Source of the DNA: Flaccisagitta enflata | Lineage: Eukaryota > Chaetognatha > Sagittoidea > Aphragmophora | Reading direction: 5' to 3' | Assembly: GCA_965153355.1 (NCBI GenBank) | Contig: OZ231126.1 | Span: forward strand, 18,972,001 to 19,036,000 | DNA: 64,000 nt | Shown here: in pieces, positions 12,103 to 22,482 of the stretch | Numbering within the stretch: position 1 is the stretch's first letter | Layout: every line of letters starts with the position of its first letter | The notes under the pieces: generated by a model | Seen by the model: the letters and a program-made list of their open reading frames with translations, nothing else | Told to the model about the DNA's origin: nothing | Databases searched by the model: none | Translations under genes and position numbers: made by a program

Positions 12103-15100
12103 CTGACAGACAGACAGACAGACAGAGAGAGAGGCTGACAGACAGACAGACAGACAGAGAGAGGCTGACAGACAGACAGGCAAGCAGACAGACAGGCAAG
12201 CAGACAGACAGGCAAGCAGACAGACAGGCAAGCAGACAGACAGGCAAGCAGACAGACAGGCAAGCAGACAGACAGGCAAGCAGACAGACAGGCAAGCAGA
12301 CAGACAGGCAAGCAGACAGACAGGCAAGCAGAAAGACAGGCAAGCAGACAGACAGGCAAGCAGACAGACAGGCAAGCAGACAGACAGGCAAGCAGACAGA
12401 CAGGCAAGCAGACAGACAGGCAAGCAGACAGACAGGCAAGCAGACAGACAGGCAAGCAGACAGACAGGCAAGCAGACAGACAGGCAAGCAGACAGACAGG
12501 CAAGCAGACAGACAGGCAAGCAGACAGACAGGCAAGCAGAAAGACAGGCAAGCAGAAAGACAGATAAACACAACATAAGTAATAAAATTTAATGAATCAA
12601 ATCCTATGGGGTATACCAAAAAAGTTAGTAAAACAAAATGAGGCAGGGGCTTGATAAATATGTGTTGATGATTAGTATGCTTTGCCCCTACCTGCTGTAT
12701 AGTTTTTCTAGATATTTTTTTAGCACAATACACTAACGTGTATGAATCAATTAAAAGCAAATATATTTTCTAAAGAAATAACCATCTAGATGAGAGTTAA
12801 ACTTTTATCTGTTATTTTTTGTCTAGAATTGGCTTGGAAAGCATAGGAATTATAGCAAATCAGTTAAAAAGCCGTCGTGCTTAGATATGCTGTCGTGCTT
12901 GGAATAGGCTGTGAAGTCCCTAGGCTCCAAGCTGCCATACATCGCTGGAAGGGTGGATTAATCCATTTGAAAAAATCCTGGATTAATCCAAGTGGATAAA
13001 ATGGATTTTTTCAAAAAAAATTTTGAAAAAATCTGGATTTTTTCATATTTTTAATTTTTTTTTTGCAAAAATGACCCAACCTCTAAGGAAGATATTTTTC
13101 AATGATTTCAAGTCCTGCATTATTTTCTCACAGATTTTTTTCGGAAAAAATTTCTAAGACGATACAGATCTTTTGTTTCTTCCGGGTTTCCCCGCTTGGG
13201 CGAAGCTTTAATTCAAGTAGATTCGGGTTAAAATGTATAAGACCCAGCCCTCACCTAGCCCTAACGCTAGCCCTAACCCTAACCCTAACCCTAAAACCAC
13301 CCCCGACCCCAACCTTAACCCTAACCCTACCCCTAACCCTAAATAAAAAAAACGCTTAGAAAGTCAGTAAAACAAAAGACATCACCGATTTCGAAAACAG
13401 TACCTTTTTTTCTGTCTTTGAACGTAACAGGGCTTTTGTTTTTGAGAAAATTTCTCTTGGCCTAAAGCATCTCAAACTCTGTGTGATTGAATCCAGGATA
13501 CAGTAGAACGCTAGCAATCAATTTTAAGAATTACATTTTTTCAAGAATGCGCCATGCATATTATCTTATTAAATAGTTTTATTAAAGTTAAGTGTATCCT
13601 TTTATCATATCTAGGTGTACGTAATTTTTGCAGAAATACATCTTTGAACCGGAATAACTAGGCGTGAAAAACATTTCCACTGTTGCCTGTTGAACTGCTC
13701 TATATTCATTTTATTAATCATTTATCTGTTACTTATCACATTTAATCATTGTATGCCCTATATCAATATCATAACCAGTAGTTAATCACATCTTATGGCG
13801 CATTTTTGAAAAAATCCACCTATTGAAAAAATTCACGATTTTATCTGGATTAATCCAAAATGGATTAATCCAAATGGATTTTTTCAAATAAAATGGATTT
13901 TTAACAACCCTTTGTATTATATAAAATCAATATATAAAAATGTGTTTTGTAATAAATACTCATTTTGGTTTTTTTAAGAACTATATAATCAGATTAGGAT
14001 TTGATTTTAACAAGTGATATGCTGTTTTTCCACTTATCGACTCCTGCTCACGGATTAAGGGAACGATGGATCAATGGACCAACGGACCAATAGACCCACG
14101 AATGAACCAACTAAAAATTGCTTTAATATGGCTAATTGTATAGATTAGAATTTATATTTTTTATTTTGTATATACATGTTCTTTTTGATTTATTAGTTAA
14201 CCGTAGGGGGCGCTACACCTTTTGTTGGGTTACCTTCTTTTATGTCACTTTTGTCTGTAGTCTAGTCATACTTGTCCCTGAGATTGATATAGAAAATATT
14301 ATTCGTTATCATATGATGATCGGCATTAACAAAAATGGTGTAAAAAACTCATAACATATGGGAAAAACCGTGTTTTCCCTATCAGCGTCAACCCTTCTTT
14401 TGTGCGCATATATTCTATTGAAATGATAGTGTTATCTTCCGCCTAATGGTGATGAACTTTTTGCTGGAATCACTATTGGTTCTCCAGTTTGAAGCTGTCA
14501 TGTTTCATTCCTTCGCTCGTTTAAATTTTTCGCACGCCAGACATTGTTGGGAGGAACGTCAGTCCTACGCCGCGTCATTAATGGAGTGCGTTCGATTTCC
14601 GCTTCTCACGGGCGAGGAACTCGTCGACGTCGTGGAAAAGGAAGAATTCATGAGCGCTGATCCGGCGTGTCATAGACTGATCCTCGAAGCATACCAGTAC
14701 GCCATCTTGCCCAACCGACAACATTTGATGCAAACTATGAGGACGCAGGTGAGGTCGATTAGAGCTTGTAAATGGATGAAAATTGAATAATGAACGGGGT
14801 GTCGTCGGCGGTGATCATTTCCACAGAGGAGATAATCGCAAGTCTTTAAAAGAAATTCTGGAATTGTTTAAAATTTGGGCCTAGGGCGGCATTTTGTGAA
14901 AAATGGATGCGGATGTAAGTGTGGCACTAAGACAGTGGAACTCACGGAAATGGGTTTCCTTTTTGCTAGCAGGCCAGCATTTTCGTCATTGTCAAAAGTC
15001 CTCTCTGTTTTTGATGATCCCTAGGTGCGCGCCTCGCCTTCTTTGGTAGTGTTGGGCGGCCCGTGGGATTTCGTTCCCATATTCCCCTTCCCTCTTTCTT

Positions 15101-16510
15101 CGTCTCGGTCAAGCTCCACGTCGAGGTCGTTGGGCGTCAATCATCTTCAATGGCATCAAGGGCAGAACTCTATGGTGTACAAAACAAACGGCGCCGGAGT
15201 CACCACTTTGGACAATTACATCTTCCTCATCGGCGGACAGATTTCCCAGGAAGATCGCACCAAGTCGGGAGCATGTTTCCGGTAGGAGTGGCATTACGTG
15301 ATTACCTCTAATCAAAAATGCAATAGTGCAATAGGGCCGATGTTATCGGGTGTTAAATCAAGTTCGTCACGCGTTGACGTTGTGGAGGTTTTGCTCTTTT
15401 TTTTATCGCTGTAGTTGACATATATATATATAATAATTACCTAATCACCCACTTTAACCCTGGCTTCCTCAAAAGATACGACCCGCGCACGAACAAGTGG
15501 TTGACCCTTCGCTCGATGAATCGCGCTCGCGCTTTTCTCGCCGTCGTTACCAAAGACAAACGCATTTACGCCATCGGGGGTCAAGGCCGAGGTTCTCGAC
15601 CCAAATCCTCCTGCGAGATGTACGACTCTATCTCCGGAGAATGGAGCCCCATCGCCACTTTGCCGCAATACGCTCTTCTGGCATCAGCGTGCAATTATCG
15701 CAACACCATTTACGTGTCAGGTAAACGACGAATTCTTGGTATCAATACCGTTCATGAGCGATGGATGTTGGGGGCGTTGTAGCGTTGTTGCTTTATATGG
15801 TTGTTTTTCGTGGAGTAAAATTGGTACTGATCAAAAATGTCATGGTAGAATTAGAACTTTAGAAGACTATGTAAACTACTTATTGAGTTGAAGTGTTTCA
15901 GCTAGGTTTAAGTTGACTCTGACCCGTAAATTTACTTCCTCGCTCTTGATCTCCCTTGCCTTTGCCTTCTTCCAGGTGGTCACCCCGACGCTGGAATACT
16001 GAAGCTCACGAGTGACAACACCTGGGAACACGTTGCCGCACTGCCTGAGGCCCGGTACAGGCACACGATGCTGGGGGCCGGAAATTCGCTTTACATAATT
16101 GGTTAGTCATTAAGTATCATCTGCGAGCTATGGTATTTCCTTTTCGCAACAATTGTCTCTGACATCCGCGCTTATATTGTCTTCTAATTGGTCTACCGTG
16201 ATATGTTTAGGCGCTACTGCGACTGAAATGAACATGCCTTTGAATGTTAATCAAACATAAAATAAGAATTAATTCATGGCTCAATGAAAGCGTAATGACA
16301 TATCCCTTCAATTCCCATGTCTATCCCTAGGTGGTCGAGCAATTAAACACGTCGGAGGTCGTCGCCAGTACCCCGTCCCGAACACGATCGTTTCCTACAA
16401 CTTGGACACCTCCTCCTGGTCGTCTTTCAGTCTTCAACCGGGTCCTTCCACGCCGCTCGATCCCGCCGCTGGACCGCCTCCGTTCGATCAGGCTCTGATC
16501 AACGGCAATC
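5131..16510 (+). CDS. Long acidic BTB-BACK-Kelch protein (KLHL9/13/26-like), 3' end missing
   Basis: Fourteen exons join with matching phases and GT-AG borders: 5131-5338, 5752-5995, 6141-6538, 6670-6900, 7983-8390, 10439-10634, 10852-11029, 11274-11436, 11527-11656, 14541-14748, 15025-15281, 15476-15720, 15976-16101, 16331-16510. They encode about 1057 residues. Residues ~1-497 are disordered and acidic; BTB spans ~530-640, BACK ~640-790, Kelch blades ~795 onward. BTB-Kelch proteins are usually CUL3 substrate adaptors: BTB binds CUL3 and Kelch binds the target. Usual length is 560-650, so the N-terminal extension is unusual. The 180-base exon 14 ends in phase 1 at NGN|GTATGA; the final blade exon was not recognised. 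No in-frame stop occurs in any exon, so the gene looks intact. KLHL9/13 and KLHL26 are the closest family members from memory; orthology is not claimed. Confidence 0.9.
8682..9173. mobile_element. Tc1/mariner-like MITE, copy 2
   Basis: Best-preserved copy. Left end TA|CACTTATTTTTTTTATAAGAAC, right end GTTCTTATAAAAAAGTG|TA, giving a TA duplication and an inverted end CACTT...TTTATAAGAAC. The interior is colinear with 4461-4943. TA target choice and this size fit a Tc1/mariner-mobilised MITE; no transposase is in the window. Confidence 0.85.
9412..9496. repeat. (GA)n microsatellite
   Basis: About 42 uninterrupted GA units, followed by looser GAGACACA-type sequence to ~9565. Intronic. Confidence 0.95.
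9739..9913 (-). mobile_element. Helentron-like short element (GTTGCGGAC subtype)
   Basis: Read on the minus strand it begins ACAAGGCCGGATACACGGCC, has a subterminal TTGCGGACGGGTGGGC, a GGAC/GGGA tetramer core, and ends in a hairpin made of GTTGCG and CGCAAC arms around TGTC, then CTA in a T/A run. About 175 bases, no ORF. The same layout recurs at 19515, 34136, 43210, 47692, 49758, 50781, 51131, 51777, 57816 and 62221. Confidence 0.75.
10439..11656 (+). other. Exons 6-9 of the Kelch gene: BTB and start of BACK
   Basis: Exon 6 (10439-10634) carries LSGLWGLRQEGVLCDFTLIA and PVHKIVLCAS. Exon 7 (10852-11029) continues SDYFRAMFT and GLRALLNFIYTGDLVVSLD. Exon 8 (11274-11436) has YLKRHLGLDNCVDVLGLAEL. 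Exon 9 (11527-11656) ends EVEVFQVAVKWLK. The HK-V-L-A-S/SDYFRAMF block and FIYTG are BTB hallmarks; LDNCVDVLGLAELYSL opens BACK (3-box region). Phases 2, 0, 1 and 2 agree at each junction. Intron 6 (10635-10851) contains a (GACA)-rich stretch. Confidence 0.92.
11909..12947. mobile_element. Younger hAT-like element nested in the older one
   Basis: Terminal inverted repeat CAGCGATGTATGGC (11909-11922) and GCCATACATCGCTG (12934-12947), with an exact 8-bp duplication GAAGGGTG at 11901-11908 and 12948-12955. Its interior carries a GA microsatellite (12041-12101), GACAGACA repeats and a 16-bp minisatellite. No transposase ORF. Removing it restores a continuous left end of the older element. Confidence 0.88.
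12168..12565. repeat. 16-bp minisatellite (~24 copies)
   Basis: Tandem CAGACAGACAGGCAAG, nearly perfect; three units have GAAAGACAGG instead of GACAGACAGG. Open frames on both strands are by-products. It lies within the nested hAT-like element and probably grew after insertion. Confidence 0.92.
13255..13343. repeat. Degenerate telomere-type (CCCTAA)n tract
   Basis: About a dozen CCCTAA hexamers with variants (CGCTAG, CCCTAC, CCTTAA). The longest perfect run is three to four units. It is internal to the older hAT-like element, so it is not a chromosome end. Confidence 0.75.
14541..16510 (+). other. Exons 10-14 of the Kelch gene: end of BACK and Kelch blades
   Basis: Exon 10 (14541-14748) contains VRFPLLTGEELVDVV and LILEAYQYAILPNRQHLMQ, the BACK end and its linker, then RTQ|VR. 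Exon 11 starts the propeller (LVVLGGPWD, LDNYIFLIGG). Exon 12 begins RYDPRTNKWLTLRSMNRARA and includes IYAIGG and MYDSISGEWSPIATLP. Exon 13 gives IYVSGG and WEHVAALPEARYRHTMLGAG. Exon 14 gives LYIIGGR, a VSYNLDTSSWSSF blade and FDQALINGN. The double-glycine and Y-D-x6-W spacing define Kelch repeats. Five blades or parts are visible and a closing one is missing. Confidence 0.92.
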
Positions 16511-16719
16511 GTATGACACTTTTCTCTCATCCTTTGCTGAAGGCATTCCACGTCAACAGCAGGTGCGACCGTGTGAATATATTAAATTGTTTCGTTACCT
16601 GATTACGTGGTCTTGTCAACCGGCTGAAGGGAGATGTTATCCAAGAGGGCAAAAATGATTGTGAATTGCGTTAAGCAATTCACTTTGACTCCGCTCCATG
16701 GCTTTTATTGTCCATTATT

Positions 16720-17110
16720 TTTTTTTTCTTCCGGCTATGCCGTTTTTCCCTCAAAAGTGGGTTTTGGCTATGCCGTTTTTCCTTACCTATTTTCACACTA
16801 AAAGTGGGTTTTGGCTATGCCGTTTTTCCCCTATCTATTTTCAATACAAAAAATGGGGTTTGGCTATGCCGTTTTTCCCATAAAAGCGGGTTTTGGCTAT
16901 GCCGTTTTTCCCTTACCTATTTTCACACTAAAAGTGGGTTTTGGCTATGCCGTTTTTCCCCTATTTATTTTCAATACATAAATGGGGTTTGGCTATGCCG
17001 TTTTTCCCTCAAAAGCGGGTTTTGGCTATGCCGTTTTTCCCTTACCTATTTTCACACTAAAAGTGGGTTTTGGCTATGCCGTTTTTCCTTCAAATATTTC
17101 CATGATAAAA
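16720..17110. repeat. Tandem repeat of ~47/63-base units
   Basis: Eight blocks of GGCTATGCCGTTTTTCC followed alternately by CTCAAAAGTGGGTTTT, TTACCTATTTTCACACTAAA or CTATCTATTTTCAATACA-like spacers: a higher-order tandem array with mixed unit lengths. The continuous frame across it is not taken as a gene. Confidence 0.85.
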
Positions 17111-17589
17111 GAGGGTTTTGATGTATGATTCAGGTTACTAGATCACTTAAAATGTACAAAATCATGATAAGTTTTTCATTTATAATTTTTTCTTCATTAT
17201 CTTGAGTTTAAAAGTGATTCTTTTATTTCATCCAAAAAATGCAGTTATATAATTTCTATTATACAATAAAAATTATTATCATTCTGTCAAAAACACATGC
17301 AATTCACATGTTTGGCGACAGCCACTGGTTGTGTTGGTGCTGGTGAATCACCAGTGGTGATGGATTGATCATTGAGGCTTTGGTGGAAATGATTGGAATG
17401 GGCGGAAATGATTGACGGATTGATGCTAGCTCAACAAGCAGTATTGAAGTCTACCTAGATATCTGGCCCAGATAATCTGGGTAATGTGACCAAGAACGCC
17501 GTATCTTACTCCTGTATTATTATCGGAAGCCCCGGCTTAAGCGTGATCCCCCCTCCCCTACTATACCATTGCGCTGCTGTGTAACCATT

Positions 17590-17643
17590 TTGCCCCATGG
17601 AAGGAATAAATCTTGTTTTCATTTTCATTTTCATTTTCATTTC
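17590..17643 (+). repeat. Possible non-LTR retrotransposon 3' tail
   Basis: GGAAGGAATAAATCTTG followed by five TTTTCA-type units. A polyadenylation-like signal followed by a short tandem tail is how many LINE/SINE copies end. The upstream ~250 bases have no reverse transcriptase signature, so this is only a candidate. Confidence 0.35.
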
Positions 17644-17812
17644 CTATCTTGGAAATGACTTATCTTCATGACTTCTGACTTATCTTCATGTAAGATTGTC
17701 ATGGGCTCCGAGTTTTGTCTACAGATTCAATGATAATACAATGAGAGGGGCAGCAAAATCGCTAGCACCCCTACCCACAGCTTAGATCGGTAATGACACA
17801 AAGACAACTAAG

Positions 17813-18433
17813 CACAGTCGCCCAGAGCTTGACACCAGTTGACCTGAAATGATCGCCACCAACTTCAGTGGTTACCTGACCCTGATGGTGCATAGATTAC
17901 ATTTCTAGAAAAAATAGAATCTGTTTTGGGGCGCTTTTTAAGATATCTAAAAAAATAGTACTATTTTACTATGTTTCTTATCATAACTCTTTGTGATGAA
18001 TTCTTTTGATAATTCTGACTGCAGATTTGATTTCAGATGATAGTTTCCGGTTCATTTGATATGTCACACTATATACTTTTGCAAAAGAAATAAAAAGTTA
18101 AATTTTGCTATTTAATATTGTTTTATATAGTAATGTGATCAAAAAATAAGCTTTTATTTCTTTTGCAAAAGTATATAGTGTGACATATCAAACGAACTGG
18201 AAACTATCATCTGATATCAAATCTGCAGTCAAAATTATCAAAAAAATTTATCACAAAGAATTATGGTAAAAAATATAGTGAAATAATGCTATTTATTTAG
18301 ATATCTTAAAAATCGCCCCAAAACAGATTTCATTTATTTTAGAAATGTAATCTATGCACCATCAGGTCATGAAACCACTAAAGTTGGTGACGATCATTTC
18401 AGGTCAACTGGCGTCAAGCTCTGGGCGACTGTG
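17813..18433. mobile_element. 620-bp near-perfect palindrome (foldback transposon)
   Basis: The left arm starts CACAGTCGCCCAGAGCTTGA; the right arm ends TCAAGCTCTGGGCGACTGTG. The arms are about 280 bases each, with a roughly 55-base centre near 18098-18152. Matching blocks include GATGGTGCATAGATTACATT, ACTGCAGATTTGAT and CACACTATATACTTTTGCAA. TAAG flanks both ends and may be a 4-bp duplication. No ORF. Confidence 0.88.
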
Positions 18434-18637
18434 TAAGGTGGCAGCTGGAAGCTTATCCCAAAACAATTCCCGCCATCAAGGCGTTTTTCGAATTGCCTTC
18501 TCATTCTATAGAAAATGGTCATAAAAGAGTGCTTATCACAGAGAAATTCGCGATTTCTCTACATCGTGGCCGTCATTGTCTTTTTGTCTGTTGAACTGGT
18601 AGTCAACCTAGGGGATATTTTCTCCTAACCTTTCCCT

Positions 18638-19213
18638 ATGGCAGACGGTCCCCCTCAGCTGGTAGAGCCCAAAGCCCCTTCACAGCCCTCACCCTCCTAC
18701 CTCAGAGACTCACCCCAATCCCCAATCACCCGAACCTCCCCATTATCTCCCCCCAAGCTGTGCCCGAATCCTGCGGCAGGCCTACAGCCAATCAGACATC
18801 ACTGCGCCACTAGATAGAGAGGTGGCGGCGCGGTAAGAGAAGATGAGGAAGGGGAAGATATTCCCTCCCCATGGAAGAGCGGAAGAGGATCTGGAGGGGG
18901 TAAGGATGTAGCCTCTGTGGATTTTGACTTCTGAATAGACTCCTACCTTTGCTATCATCTTATTTTTCTCTTCCTTTAAGGGGGGGTGCTGTCCCTCAGG
19001 GAAGGAGGGACAGAAGATTTAGAAGAGGACAGCAGATACAATGCTTGGGCAGATAGAAGTTTAGGCAGGGGAAAGGAACTTCAAGTAGGGTTAAGCCTCA
19101 AGACCCAAGGTGGCCCCCAATTAAACTTAAGCATCGAACCCCCTTTATTTTCTTTTAAACCCCGGGAATTAAATAAATATTTTACTGAAATGAGCGCAAT
19201 GGGCGGGGCTTGA
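18638..19213 (+). pseudogene. Interrupted Pro-rich/acidic coding remnant (unrecognised)
   Basis: An ATG at 18638 opens 59 codons rich in Pro and Ser (MADGPPQLVEPKAPSQPSPS...), stopped by TAG at 18815-18817. The same frame then reopens (GGGAVREDEEGEDIPSP...) to a TGA near 18932. A second open stretch, ~18986-19213, reads ...LEEDSRYNAWADRSLGRGKE and LNLSIEPPLFSFKPRELNKY, ending in TGA. Composition looks like protein rather than repeat, but no family is recognised and no splice pair rescues it cleanly. It could be a decayed retroelement or viral ORF, or spliced exons of an unknown gene. Confidence 0.3.
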
Positions 19214-19514
19214 GATAGGAAGGATCTTGTGACTTAGAATCCTCTTTCACTCCTTTTTTCCGCTCCTCTTTCTCTGTTTCTTCTTTCTCGAATCGGATTT
19301 ATCATCGTCGACAAAAGAGACAAAAGGAAAGCTGAGGGAAGCGTTCCGTCTATCTCTATTGGTCCGTCGGTCCTTCGTTTTCTTTTCTCGGCTCTTATTG
19401 CATTTTCGTCCGACGGCTCTCCTGATTTCATCATTTTCTCCCGTAATTTCGTCGTTTCCTTTTCTCCTATATTTTCATCATTTTCTCCAGTTTTTTTCGT
19501 CTCCTTTTCATTTC

Positions 19515-19654
19515 TAGTCGCGGACACGCGTTTCTACACCCTGCCGTCGGTCGGTCCGTCGGTCGGTCGGTCACATTTCTGAATTGCGAGCGATTTTCGT
19601 ATTACTGCTCCTGCCCAACCATCCGCGACTGGATTGCCGTGTATCCGGCCTTGT
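19515..19654 (-). mobile_element. Helentron-like short element (GTCGCGGAC subtype)
   Basis: Same architecture as 9739-9913. Minus-strand start ACAAGGCCGGATACACGGCA, subterminal AGTCGCGGATGG, GGTC/GGAC core, end CGCGTGTCCGCGACTA. Its subterminal and terminal motifs both carry the CGCGGA variant. Confidence 0.7.
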
Positions 19655-19677
19655 TTTTTTCGTATGTTGTCATTTTC

Positions 19678-19679
<2 letters not shown>

Positions 19680-19755
<76 letters not shown>
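19680..19755. repeat. (CT)n microsatellite
   Basis: About 38 CT units on the + strand, followed by looser CTCTTTCT to ~19790. First of the pyrimidine tracts that dominate 19.7-31.9 kb. Confidence 0.95.
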
Positions 19756-19758
<3 letters not shown>

Positions 19759-20056
19759 CTCTCTCCCTTTCTCTCTCTTTCTCTCGTCCTTTTTTTCCGT
19801 TTCCAACGCTTTCCATTTCACCATGTTACACGCCGTATTTTCTTTCTGAAAACACTTTTTTAAATAAGGCTCAGTGTCCTTTTTTTTGGCAAATTTTTCA
19901 GGCACAGGGGTTCTTAACCTGTTCTCATATTTTTTTTTAGCATTGAAGTTTTTTGTTGTAGTTGCTAGCTTTTCATATTCGGTGAAATGAGATTCTCCCT
20001 TCAAATCCACCGTCCTCCTGTGCCAAAGGAGAGGAAGCCCTCCGTAAGGCCTATGT

Positions 20057-20242
20057 AAAGCCGCTCGCCGCAACATCCCGGCAGGTTATCGGCAGAACTT
20101 TGGGCCAAATCTCCCGCCGGACGCGATCCTCGTCAGAGACCGGCGTGATACCCTTCGCGCCGCCAATCCACAGGATCCGGAGATCGCGGTTCTTGAAAGA
20201 GAAATGCTTATTTCATTAAGGACATACATGTGTAAAAGATAG
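20057..20242 (+). other. Unassigned 61-codon open stretch with coding-like composition
   Basis: In the frame starting at 20057 the translation contains RNIPAGYRQNFGPNLPPDAI and AANPQDPEIAVLEREMLISL before TAG at 20240-20242. It has no ATG near its start, so if real it is an exon or a fragment. No family is recognised. It stands out because everything around it is microsatellite. Confidence 0.25.
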
Positions 20243-20436
20243 CAGGTTGGATTATTTAAGTTTGCGGGTTCTGTATAACATTTTTATGATAGTCTCCTAG
20301 AAGAAAGAAAGGGGGTTATATTAGGGTATACTTGGACATATCTTTGTGCTGAAATCTGAACCTGAGCATGTTCTTAGGATGTTTTTTTTATTTTTTATTT
20401 TTTTTATTTCCTCATGCTTTCTTACGTATCCTCTTT

Positions 20437-20760
<324 letters not shown>

Positions 20761-21485
20761 CTCTTTTTTCTCTTTCTCTATCACTATCCTCTATACTCTA
20801 TCTTTCTCTCTCATCCTCTTGTTATTTCCGTTTCCAGTGCTTTCCATTTTACCATGTTACACTGACCTTTTTTTTCTCTCCGTCGGACTGCCTGTCCTGT
20901 CATTTTTTTTCTTAGCCTTTTATTGCATATCCTCATCATTGTCATGTACTTTCAAAGCCTCTATGTCCTCATGCCTTTTTTTTGTGTGGCTCTTTTCTTT
21001 TCTGTCTCACTTTCTTTTCATTTTATCCTTGTCCTTCTTGCCATCTTCATTCCTTTCTTTCTTTCTTCTCTCCCTTTTGTTCTTTCTCTCTACATGTGAC
21101 GGCTCCTAGAGTGAAAACGGCAAAGAGAACTTATTTCCTTCAAAACCTTTTAAGCACTTTAGCGTTCATGCCCAAAATTGCCTCCTCGATGGTTTTGCCA
21201 CTAACGGGACTGTACTAGTCACGAGGCCTTCTACACCAATACACCCTTTGACCCAAAGTGGCGGGTGCAAAGCGTACTGGAATCTTCATAGGCGTCCCAG
21301 GCATCATCCTGCGAGTTGGTAATGGGTCCATGAATCCTCAAGTGGAATTTTAAACAGTAACGTCGTGATTGACTCGTCATGTCTTGATATGATTGAAATA
21401 TTGGTTTTCTTATGGACTCCACCGTTTTTTTTTAGTTTTCCTTTTCTCATTGGAACTATCCATAACTTTCAATCCGTCTCTTTCT

Positions 21486-21831
<346 letters not shown>

Positions 21832-22091
21832 TTTATTTCTTTGTTTCTTTCGTTTCGTTTTTCGTTTTTCTTTCTTTCCTTTTCGCTTTTATTGGTGTCT
21901 CACGCCTAACCATGCTGAGGTTTTCTTCCCCCTGCTTAGTCTTATTATTTTAGTAATTATAGCGCAGCCCAACGACCGGATCGACGCCAGAACACGCAGT
22001 CACGGAAAAGCAGAAACAATGTAAGTTCAAAGGTGTCAAGGAAAACGTGACGCATAATGACGAATCCAAAATTTTCTTTAATGACGATGTA

Positions 22092-22482
22092 CACCTTTTT
22101 TTTAAGAACGTTTTTTTTGGGCAAGCCTTCAATGTTCTTAAATTGTGAGCAGTTTTAAAGCTTAAACGTTCTTAAATTGTTCTTAATTTAAATTTATTTG
22201 TGGTCTTCAATTAAGAATGTTCTTGATGAAAATGAATGAGAACGTCAATCGGATGACAAAGAATAAGTTTAAATGTTTTAAGTGAATTAAGATCAGTGGA
22301 AGTTAAAAATATATGCTACATAAGTGGGACATAATTGCGGGGGGACCCCCCCCCCCCCCGTTCTTAAATTTTAGATTTTAAGCCTAGTGCTCTTGATTTT
22401 CTTTCAAGAAATTAAGCCTTCCAGTGCTCTTAGCATGTTCTTAAGTTTTTTTACGATTTGAAGCCTAACGTTCTTATAAAAT
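22092..22482. mobile_element. Tc1/mariner-like MITE, copy 3 (diverged, opposite orientation)
   Basis: TA|CACCTTTTTTTTAAGAACG on the left and CTAACGTTCTTATAAAA on the right; the interior matches the other copies in reverse (GCAAGCCTTCAATGTTCTTA, GCATGTTCTTAAGT). A run of 13 C (about 22348-22360) interrupts it. Confidence 0.7.

Larger units (their letters stand above)
11893..13912. mobile_element. Older hAT-like element interrupted by a younger one
   Basis: The ends are CAGGGTTG (11893-11900) and CAACCCTT (13905-13912), with an exact 8-bp duplication TGTATTAT outside each end (11885-11892 and 13913-13920). Without the nested insertion it is about 970 bases. Subterminal parts on both sides carry GGATTAATCC motifs and TTGAAAAAATCC in opposite orientations. 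An 8-bp duplication with CAG-type ends is the hAT signature. No transposase ORF: non-autonomous. It lies in intron 9 of the Kelch gene. Confidence 0.8.

Noticed and set aside
11881-12760. Long minus-strand frames encoding Cys-Leu-Ser-Ala repeats
   Set aside because: Translation of the 16-bp minisatellite and GA tract in a transposon; all three frames are open.
13255-13343. True telomere or chromosome end
   Set aside because: The tract is short, degenerate and internal to a transposon with unique flanks on both sides.
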